The position numbers were made by a program, and so were the translations under genes. Positions 56,097-64,000 of a stretch of DNA of 64,000 nt are shown here, in pieces (positions within the stretch are counted from its first letter, which is position 1; the number at the start of each line of letters is the position of its first letter). Origin of the DNA: Euglena gracilis (Eukaryota; Euglenida; Euglenophyceae; Euglenales). The stretch is from positions 96,104,406 to 96,168,405 of the forward strand of contig CP154956.1 of the NCBI GenBank assembly GCA_039621445.1, read 5' to 3'. A model generated the notes under the pieces. The model was not told where the DNA came from, did no database searches, and worked only from the letters and a program-made list of their open reading frames with translations.

Positions 56097-56557
56097 ACCC
56101 CCCCCCCCCCCTATGTCCAACGACCCCCCTATGTCCAATGACCACCCCCCCCGGTCAGAGGACACCTTTTCGGAGGTTTGACCAAATTTTTGGTCAAACC
56201 TCCGAAAAGGTTTTGTCAAACCTCCGAAAAATTTTTGGTCCCGGCGCTTCGCGCCGGGACGAAAAATTCTGCCCAAAAGTTGGCCAAAAATTGGGCCAAA
56301 ATGCCATTTTTGACACTTTTTTGGACAAAAATTTGTCAAAATTGCCCAAAAATTTCGGCGCGAAGCGCTGGAAGGGAAAATTTGGGCATTTTTGGGTGGG
56401 TAGGGACCCGGGTACCCACCAACTTTTTTTTTTGACCCCATGTTCAACGACCACCCCCCCGGTCAGAGGACACCTTTTTGGTCACTACCCTATGTCCAAC
56501 GACCACCCCCCCGGTCAGAGGACAGAGGTTACCGGTCATTGGACATAGGGGGGGGTA
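56097..56557. mobile_element. CCCCCTATGTCCAACGACC-ended foldback element
   Basis: Left end TACCCC...TATGTCCAACGACC and right end GGTCATTGGACATAGGGGGGGGTA are inverted. CCGGTCAGAGGACA words repeat near both ends. The interior has a perfect 46-bp hairpin (56165-56210) and GCGC(GAAG)CGC hairpins at 56243 and 56359. About 460 bp, non-coding. Confidence 0.7.
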
Positions 56558-57078
56558 TGAAACTATTTTTTTTGTCCAAACAAAACCTTGAAAAGGCTTT
56601 TGCCATTGAGAGGGGGGAATGCATCACACACCAAAGGCGACGCAAAAAAACAACAACAGAAAAACAATAAAACACAAATCAACGCAAATTGCATTTCCCA
56701 GAAATCGCGAGATATGCACTTTTCTGAGAGACATTCATCAAATTAAAAGGTGACCTCCTCCCAGATAACTTTTCATTTATTTTGTATTTGTTGCAATAAT
56801 TATATTATTAATTATGCAACACAGAGGATATTTTGGCCAATTCTTTCCACCAAAAACAGCACTTCAAAACCACATAAAATGCAAAAGAAATGAAAAGAGG
56901 CTTTTGCAAAAAGGCAATCGATCTTTCATATCATATATTTTCAATAAACTTTGGAACTTCCAAAGAGAAGATTCAACATATTCAAAACATACAGTCAAAT
57001 ATTACTTCGGGCAAATAAATAAATAAATGACTGATTTGCAAGCAAACTTCTATTACATTATATTAAATATTAAGATCA

Positions 57079-57178
57079 TTCAGTCAGTCAGTCAGTCAGT
57101 CAGTCAGTCAGTCAGTCAGTCAGTCAGTCAGTCAGTCAGTCAGTCAGTCAGTCAGTCAGTCAGTCAGTCAGTCAGTCA
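57079..57178. repeat. (CAGT)n microsatellite
   Basis: About 25 uninterrupted CAGT units. Confidence 0.98.
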
Positions 57179-57379
57179 GACATTTGTTTGTTTGTTTTAT
57201 GGCAGGCGGACCTGGCTGGTACCCAAAAAAATGGCAAAAACGTATATTTCAGCCATTTTTAGATAATTTGGAAACTTGAAGGAGCATCCACAATCCAAAA
57301 TCACCTGAAACAGCATTTTCGCCATTTTTGATCCCTTCTCCAAAATTTTTTGGCATACTGCGCAGGGGAGGGATATGCA

Positions 57380-58790
57380 ACAAGGCCCCTCAAAATATGC
57401 AATGTAATAAAATGCAAAAAAATATTATGTGAATTTTTTTTGCATTTTTTTTTTTGCAAAAAAAATGCAATAAATGCAAAAAAACGCAAAAAAATGCAAG
57501 CTACAGTCCTTTAGGACCTCCCTGGGACTGTACACTTTTCTGCCAAGAAAATTTCATCCCCTCCCAGGAAAATTTTCAACTTTGCAACAAGTTTTATGAT
57601 TCATGACAGTGCATGGACGATCTACGTCCTCGCTTCCGGGTACGATCTTGAGATTTCCGCCATCTGCGGGCAAATATATGTCTGCCCGTAGGCAGTTGAC
57701 ACAGAAAACTGGTACGTCACGTTCTCTGTCCTCTTCCGACCACCGGAAGTTGTTCAGTTTTCTCCAGACAAGGATGCAATCACCGCAAATCAAAGCGGCT
57801 GTATTTGGAACGAATTCATTGTGATGAAAATTTTTCCGTTTGTTGTCAGCATAACAGACATGCACAGCCGGCATGCTGTTACGAATGTTGTGACAGACCG
57901 TACAGAGCCAGGTTGTTTGGCCATTCGGCCTATTGTCAAACAAGAAGGTTTCCCCAAGGTATTGGGCAAACACTCTTGGTGATCTCGCATTGTAGAATCG
58001 CCAAATATGGCGAACATAGTAGTTGTATTTCTGTTCATTGAAAAACAATGGTTCAATCCACTTGTTCAACAAAATTCCGCGTTCGCGGGCTGATTGTATC
58101 ATGGCGATGCGTTCTTCGACGCTCGGCAGGTTGGAGATAATGTCCGCTTGCCAAAGAGTGGCATTATCGTCAACGGGCATGTTTTCCTCTTGCGAGGTCT
58201 CAGACATTGTATCTTGTCGAGTTCTACCTCGGAGGGTAGAAGTGACCCGGCTTTTCCCGGCCACTTCGGTATATGTTGGTGCTGGTGTGGTAGCAGCTGG
58301 GGTCTTCGCCCGCTTTCCTGATTTGCTACCACTCCCAGGTGGAGGTGGTTTTGGTTCGTTGTGTCGTTCAGCAGGTTTGCACGGTTCTGCAGGCTGTGGT
58401 TTAGCCTTGGGTTTACTGCCTTTCTCTTTCCGCTGTGGCGGAAGGGGGCGTTCATAAAAACACAACAAAGGAGTGTCTTGTGATTTAAAAAAATCAAAAA
58501 GTTAAAAAACACGGGAATAATACCACACCAACAGAAAGGGTGGTGCAAACTTGTAAAGTGACATGGTGGGTTTGTCGGTTGGATGCACTTATGCTTTAAC
58601 ATACAACCATTGTGGATGTGAATTATTTTAAAAATGTGTAGTAATGTGTAGAATGTGTGTAGAATGCAGTTACAAGTTGTCTGGAAGCAGAATGATTTGC
58701 ATGTGCAATCACCTGGAAAAAACAGGTATATATGGTCAAAAAAGTAAAAAGTGCAAAAATGCGATTTATGCAAAAAAACGAGAATTATTT
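57380..58790. mobile_element. ORF-bearing copy of the TGCAAAAATGC repeat element
   Basis: Same ordered blocks as 1220-1745, with the 304-codon ORF between the left and middle blocks. TGCAAAAA/ATGCAAAA words are dense at both sides (57395-57500; 58750-58785). No terminal inverted repeat was identified, so the ends are approximate. Confidence 0.55.
57554..58468 (-). CDS. Cys-rich protein of unknown function, single exon
   Basis: The longest convincing uninterrupted frame in the window: 304 codons. Residues 1-80 are basic, Pro/Lys-rich (KEKGSKPKAKPQPAEP) and probably disordered. The Met of MSETSQEENMPVDDN (about residue 87) is an alternative start. The C-terminal 200 residues look folded: WQADIISNLPSVEERIAMIQ, YNYYVRHIWRFYNARSPRVF, then Cys pairs CTVC, CGDC and CVNC, with further Cys and His spaced to suggest zinc binding. 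No family was recognised. It lacks introns, unlike the other genes here, and sits inside a repeat with an ORF-less copy elsewhere, which suggests a mobile-element or endogenised origin. Low-level GC bias and balanced amino-acid use support real coding. Confidence 0.7.
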   Translation of the reverse strand: MLCFYERPLPPQRKEKGSKPKAKPQPAEPCKPAERHNEPKPPPPGSGSKSGKRAKTPAATTPAPTYTEVAGKSRVTSTLRGRTRQDTMSETSQEENMPVDDNATLWQADIISNLPSVEERIAMIQSARERGILLNKWIEPLFFNEQKYNYYVRHIWRFYNARSPRVFAQYLGETFLFDNRPNGQTTWLCTVCHNIRNSMPAVHVCYADNKRKNFHHNEFVPNTAALICGDCILVWRKLNNFRWSEEDRERDVPVFCVNCLRADIYLPADGGNLKIVPGSEDVDRPCTVMNHKTCCKVENFPGRG

Positions 58791-59590
58791 GACTTGCATA
58801 TCCCCCCCCCATTTAACACTAAAACGTATTTTCTTAGGCGGCCTAACTCGCACTTAAGGCTTTGGTTTTTGGCTTGCGCTTAAGCGAAAATTTCCAAACT
58901 TTTTGAAACCCGGCGGTGAAACCCACCCTTTTGACCCTCTGGTTCCGCGGAGACCCTCCACGGTGGCGTGTGCATCATTTGCTGATGTTGGGACCTGGGG
59001 AACAGGCCCAATTTTGGTGTTTTTTCAGCCTGTGCACCATTTTGAAAAAGGTTCAAAACCTTGGGTTTTGAACTCCGGGACACGTCAATTTTCCCAAAAA
59101 AGTGCCAAAACCCCCGTTGTGAGTCCCTCGTTCTTGAAGCTTTGACTGTGTTCCCTCGATGGTGCTACACAGGCTGGGTAGAATTTAGCCCTTTTTGTTG
59201 CTTTTTTAGGCTCTGTGATACGTGTCTGAAGAGTTGCCCGCTGAGGCATCCAGAGGGTGAACTCTACACACACGTTATGAAAAGTTGAAAAAAAAACGGC
59301 ATGTCACAGAGTTTTGATCCCTGGGTGCTTGAAGCACGAGGAGCGGTACAGTGGGAACCACCCAGGAGGGGGGTTGAGGGGTTTGAGGGCAAGCCCAGGG
59401 ACCTGGCCCAACGTCTGGTGAGCAACACCAGGCCCACACTGCCGTCCATAGAAGGCAATGTTATGTGCGGGCTTGGTGAGGAAATACATTGCACCGACGC
59501 GCAATAGCCCATACTAAGAAATGAGAAGTGCAAGAATGTGGCTGACGTGTAATCTGAATGAACAGGCAGTGCAATATGTAGGCATGTCCA

Positions 59591-59812
59591 TTGCGCTTTA
59601 GCGCAATGTATTTCCTCTCCAAGTCCACACGCTGGGCGTGCAGCGAGGGCCCCCGACACACCGTAACCCATCAGAGGGACTCCCATAAGCTCGGGGGTTT
59701 CTGTTAAACATTGCGCTTAAGCGCAAAAATTTTTACAATGCACTTAAGCGCAATGTAAAACTGTTTTGCGCTTAAGTGCAATGTAAAACTGTTTTGCGCT
59801 TAAACGCAATGT
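59591..59812. repeat. TTGCGCTTAAGCGCAATG hairpin words, left cluster
   Basis: Five copies with 4-6 bp loops, for example ATTGCGCTTTAGCGCAAT and TTGCGCTTAAGCGCAA. Confidence 0.9.
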
Positions 59813-60287
59813 CCTTTCAAATAGCAGATGTATTTGAATGTGTTCGTGCTGTGGGAGAAGGTGGGGGATGGAGGAGAATGATGGGGGGAGGTTTGAGCGC
59901 TGCTTTGCCTGAAGCTGGGTTGGTTTTCAACTATTGGGGAGGGAGTGGCTGTTCCAACGAGACGAATCATGGGCCGTGGGCTGTGGAGCCTCAGTGACTT
60001 TGCACTCAGTGCAGAAAGTGGGTTTTTTTGGGATGTTGACAGAAGGACCTGTTTTGGGTGAACCATGTCCTCCATCTGCCCTGTGGCTGTCTGTTGGGTT
60101 GCAAATTACCGAAAAAAGGTGTGTCAGCATGTGTTCCCTTCTCCGCCGTTGTTAATGGACCCTTTCGATTTCTCAATTCCATTCGCTCATCCCCAAAGTT
60201 GTGTGTTTCAAATCCTTGGTGAGGAAAGGAGGGTGCCGAGCAGACATTCATTTAGTGTGGTACACGAAGGTTGTCATTTTGTGGTTG

Positions 60288-61430
60288 ATTGTGGACACCA
60301 AATTTTTTTTTGTGGTTCACCTGTGGACACCAAAAGTTTTTTGTGGTTCACCTTGTGGACACCAAAAAAATATTTGTGGTTCACATGTGGACACCAAACA
60401 TTTGGGTCAATAAATTGATTTTTCTGAAAATTGTTAAACGGCGAAAATTTCGAAAATGGTGGGGAGTCAAAGGAAACGTCCGGCGACCTGAATTGAAGCC
60501 CTTTGAAGCCCTATCTAACCGTTTTGAAAATTTTGAAATTTTGATTTCCCGCAACTCCCCGCCCAGCCCGAGTTACAGCCATTTTCCGGCCAATTTGGTC
60601 CATTTTGTACAGTTTTTGCCTGTTTTGACTTAGCCGTTTTAGGCCATTTTTGGGTTGAAAAGGTGGGAAAAATTCGAAAAAAATCGAAAATAATTTTTGC
60701 CCGAAACGATTTTTCTCGGACCCAGAAGAACTGTTTTTGAGCCGAAAATGAGCGTTTTTTGACCCGTTTTTGACCCGTTTTTTGAGCCTTTTTTGGCCCG
60801 GAACCCATGCATTTGGGTGCAAATTTTTATATTGGGCCTAAGAGAGTCCTAAAGTATGCACCCGGCGCGAAGTGCTTGAAGATTTTTTTGCCCCCGCAGA
60901 GGAAGGGGGGGGGAGGCCCCCCCTTCCTAAACAAGGGGGTGGGGGCCCAGGTTTGAATAGTGTTGAGCTCTTAATGGGACTTGCACGTAATGGACGAGGG
61001 AAAAGACTAGCATTGCAAATTTTGCATAAATTATGATTTACAATTTGCAGTTATTTACAGTAATTTTTGAAAGATTAAGAGGTCAGCGACCCCCTCCCAT
61101 ACCCCCCACACCCCTTTGGTTCGATTTTTTCGACTTTTTTGACCCGGAAATTTAGAAGTTTCGCGACCGCTCCCTCCGCCGAGAGTCCCATGCTGGGGGT
61201 GTGATTCGCTGCCACATTTTACAGATTGAGCCGGAGCCAAGGTCCACAACTTGGCGTCTCAAGAGCAATCCGCTTTTAATTGTAAACCTTGATTTTTTTC
61301 GATCCTCAATCAAGTTTTGTGGGCAAAATTTTTTTTGTGGACACCAAAATTTTTTTTGTGGTTCACCTGTGGACACCAAACAAAAATTTGTGGTTCACAC
61401 GTCTTTTGTGAACCACACCAAATGAATGTC
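60288..61430. repeat. GTGGACACCAAA/GTGGTTCACC words in two clusters
   Basis: Four GTGGACACCAAA...TTTGTGGTTCAC units at 60288-60405 and three at 61335-61422, same orientation, flanking about 0.9 kb without a gene. Confidence 0.85.
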
Positions 61431-61807
61431 TGGTGACGAGCTTCTTCAAAACTGCTTCAAAAACTGTTTCGTCGGCTGTGATTCCAGGGGTTCATCTGGT
61501 GCCTGTTCTTTTCCAAACAGAAATTTTCTGAACTTTCAAAGAGTCGGCCAAAAAGAAGGGCCCCTCAGGCATGTTAACTGCGAAGCAAGTGGGAGGAACC
61601 TCCGGCACTGGCAGTTGGGTTTACAACGCACAGGACAAGAGCCGTCTGGATATGAAGCAGTTGGTGGTTGCTTTCACACACCGGGGGGTTGGCTTCCTGT
61701 CCCAGGCAAGGCTTCCCTCCACCTTAGCCTGCCTGCTCTGGTAATGAGATGCTTCCAGGACTGCTCTCTCCACCCGCAGTGATAAAAACAAGAAATTAAA
61801 AATTGGT

Positions 61808-62360
61808 AACTGTTGCGCCACAGCGCAATGGGCAGGCTTCTGAAGAATGGAAATTTAAGAGTTATATTGCACCAAAGCGCAAGAAGAAATACAACTTTTA
61901 AAATTGCAAAAGTAGCGTGGCTGTTGCGCCAACGCGCAATGTTGACCAATTTTAAGGCATTGTGACTGAGGGTAGGCTTCCGTCCCCCTGTCCTGTATTT
62001 TGTGCTCTATCCCCTCTGGTGTTCTTAATCTACCAGGGCCATTCTCTCCCTCCGTTGTAAGATAATTTTCAAGCAGTTGCATTGCGCTTCGGCGCAAGAC
62101 CCACGTTGCTTTTACGATTTTTAAAGTGTATTTCTATTGCCCTTTGGCGCAATATAACTGTCAAATTTCCATTCTACATAAGCCTGCCCATTGCGCTGTG
62201 GCGCAATGGAAGCACATGTTGACACAAAAGTTGTTATTATTGTGCAAGTGCGGCAATGGCCACCCACATGTTGAATTGCAAAAAATTAAAAAAATTGCGC
62301 CAAAGCGCAAAGCGTTTTATTTTTTGCCTTGAAAAAATCGTTGCGCCAAAGCGCAACTGC
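61808..62360. repeat. TTGCGCCAAAGCGCAATG hairpin words, right cluster
   Basis: Eight copies such as TTGCGCCACAGCGCAATG, TTGCGCCAACGCGCAATG and TTGCGCTGTGGCGCAATGG. The stems are conserved while the loops vary. Confidence 0.9.
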
Positions 62361-62690
62361 GCCGTGAAGCCCCCTCGTTCCATCACCCGGCCCTTTGTGT
62401 TCATGCACACTGGGCCCCGGGAGCGCTGTGCCCGTAGACTGTGGAGTTCCAAGTCGTTGGTTTCGTCCCCAGGCCAGGGGTTGCAGGGACACTAATGCGG
62501 GCTGTCTCGAGTCTCAGGCCTCGGTTTTCGAAAAAAAATTTTGATTTGCGCGTCGGCGCAAATTTACACTTTCAAAGCTAAGTGCGAGTTAGGCCGCCTA
62601 AGATTTTTGGTCCAGCCCAGCCGCGCCGCCAGGGTCCGCTTTATTTCCGCTTTGGTCTAGCCCAGTCGGAGTCCGCTTTATTTCAGCAGA

Positions 62691-63879
62691 CCCCGGGGGC
62701 AGGCACCTATGCCGACCGCAGCCGACCGCAGCCGACCGCAGCCGACCGCAGCCGACCGCGGCCGACCGCGGGTTTCAGGACTGTCATAGGTGGGGTGCCG
62801 ACCGCAGCCGACCGCAGCCGACCGCAGCCGACCGCAGCCGACCGCAGCCGACCGCGCAACGTTTTTCTAATTGATGTCAATTTTTCATTGCTCATCTGGC
62901 TCATGTTGCCACTTTTGGCCACCTTTGGCCATTTTTGGCCATTTTTGGTCGCTTTTGTCCCCTTTTGGCCCATTTGCTACCATAATTCACCCATTTTGAC
63001 TTACTTTGACCATTTTTGGTCACTTTTTGCCCACTTCTTGTAATTTTGGGCCATTTTGTCCTGCCCTTGGGCCATTTTGGGCCATTTAGGCCATTTTTGA
63101 CCATTTAAAGCCATTTTCGACCTTTTCTTTTGTTATTTTTTCCCATTTTTTGGTCTCTTTTTGGTCCAATTTGACCATTTTGAGCATTTTGCGCCAGTTT
63201 GTTGCCAAAAGTGAACAAAAGCTGCTAAAGTGACCCAAATCGGCCAAAAGCAGGGCCGTTTTGGGCCATTTTGGGGCATTATTTTTGTTATTTTTGCATG
63301 CTTTTGGAACTTCTGGCCATTTTAACCATGTTTTGTCACTTTTAGGCCATTTTTAGGTCATGTTTGACTGCTCTTGATGTCAAAAGTAACAAAAAGACGT
63401 TTAAAGTGGCCTGAAAGTGGCCAGAAGTGGGTAAAAATGGCCAACAGCAGAGAAAAGTGGTCAAAAGTGGGTTAGAGAGGCCAAAAATGGTCAAAAGAGG
63501 TCAAAGCAAAGCAAAAGCTGGCCAAAAGCAGCCAAAGCCCAGCAAAAAGTGGGCAAAAGCAACAAAAGTGACCAAAAGAAAGCAAAAGGCAGGAAATAAT
63601 GGGCAAAGGCAGCAAAAATCGACCAAAAGTCGGCAACAGTGGCCAAAAGCAGTCCAAAAGCATCAAAAACTGGCCAAAAGCAGCGAAAAGCGGCCAAAAG
63701 TTGGCAACAGTGGATTGTGTGATTGTGATACATGCTCATTTTTTGTTGGCCTGCCCCCCACCTACAGCCAACTACTTTGCCGACCGCTGCCGACCGCGGC
63801 CGACCGCAGCCGACCGCGGCCGACCGCAGCCGACCGCGGGCTAAAATTTGGAATCTGTCATAGGTGCTTGCCCGGGGGG
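62691..63879. mobile_element. Foldback element with GACCGCAGCC arrays
   Basis: Ends CCCCGGGGGCAGGCACCTAT-G and CATAGGTGCTTGCCCGGGG are inverted repeats (about 19 of 21). GCCGACCGCA arrays sit just inside (62710-62852; 63779-63840). The left interior is rich in GGCCATTTTTGG words and the right interior in CCAAAAGTGGCC words, so the element can fold on itself. Repeat-derived frames only. Confidence 0.75.
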
Positions 63880-64000
63880 ATCCGCAGCCTGGCTGGAAGT
63901 TGCTGACTGAGAAAAAAGGCATTGGCTAACCCCCCCCTCAGGGGCAGGGTCCCTTCCGGCTGGACCATTGGCATGCATGCAATGGTTGGAAAAGCATCGA

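Larger units (their letters stand above)
58833..62602. mobile_element. 3.77-kb element with 24-bp perfect terminal inverted repeats
   Basis: Left terminus 58833-58856 begins CTTAGGCGGCCTAACTCG; right terminus 62579-62602 is its exact reverse complement. ATTTT lies directly outside both ends. TTGCGC-loop-GCGCAA hairpins occur only within it (58865, 59591-59810, 61808-62360, 62547). No recognisable transposase; the longest frame is about 140 codons. Confidence 0.8.

Noticed and set aside
57079-57178. SQSVSQSV repeat protein
   Set aside because: Translation of the (CAGT)n microsatellite.
1-64000. tRNA, rRNA, CRISPR or bacterial operon
   Set aside because: Scanned for T-loop and D-loop motifs, regularly spaced identical repeats with spacers, and tandem intact genes; none found. 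The word arrays are palindromic and irregularly spaced, unlike CRISPR.

Overview
This is a window of nuclear DNA from a eukaryote, and the best-supported identification is a euglenid alga (Euglena or a relative). The exons of three recognisable protein-coding genes are short (33-168 nt), in frame, and separated by 0.2-2.1 kb introns that are not GT-AG. At most of these junctions intron bases +4 to +6 are complementary to bases -8 to -6, usually CAG with CTG, and the pairing often extends to 5-9 bp. This is the published signature of euglenid nonconventional introns. Cutting at those sites restores protein-family consensus in frame across 14 junctions. No bacterial operons, tRNAs or rRNAs were seen.

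Layout. 0.7-9.3 kb, minus strand: an ankyrin-repeat protein with at least five exons plus a likely sixth. 29.7-36.7 kb, plus strand: an RraA-like (HMG/CHA aldolase family) protein in six exons, with one junction unresolved. 44.0-53.1 kb, plus strand: a short-chain dehydrogenase of the pteridine reductase type in eight exons, complete except for its 5' end. 55.0 kb, plus strand: a probable start of a second ankyrin-like gene. 57.6-58.5 kb, minus strand: a single-exon 304-residue Cys-rich protein of unknown function inside a dispersed repeat that also exists in a deleted form at 1.2-1.7 kb.

Between and inside the genes lie mobile-element remains: three tyrosine-recombinase relics (10.6-11.3, 16.6-17.0, 19.5-20.3 kb), two copies of a LINE reverse-transcriptase tail (17.7-18.3 plus; 24.2-24.6 minus), a hAT transposase C-terminus (12.5-12.7), a frameshifted PHD-like zinc-finger ORF (26.1-27.0), and several non-coding elements bounded by inverted repeats (13.39-13.99, 21.75-22.41, 56.10-56.56, 58.83-62.60, 62.69-63.88 kb), some with target-site duplications.

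The most striking theme is that many elements carry, near both ends, clusters of their own short motif, mostly palindromic. Examples are the GACGCAG, CACGGGTGC, TTAATCG, TTGCGC/GCGCAA and GACCGCAGCC families. A different motif is used by each element. This looks like subterminal recognition arrays of diverse, mostly non-autonomous DNA elements. Very long G and C runs, often meeting as CnGn palindromes, are a second theme.

Functional links between the three genes are not evident. All exon borders are inferred by reading, without transcript data.
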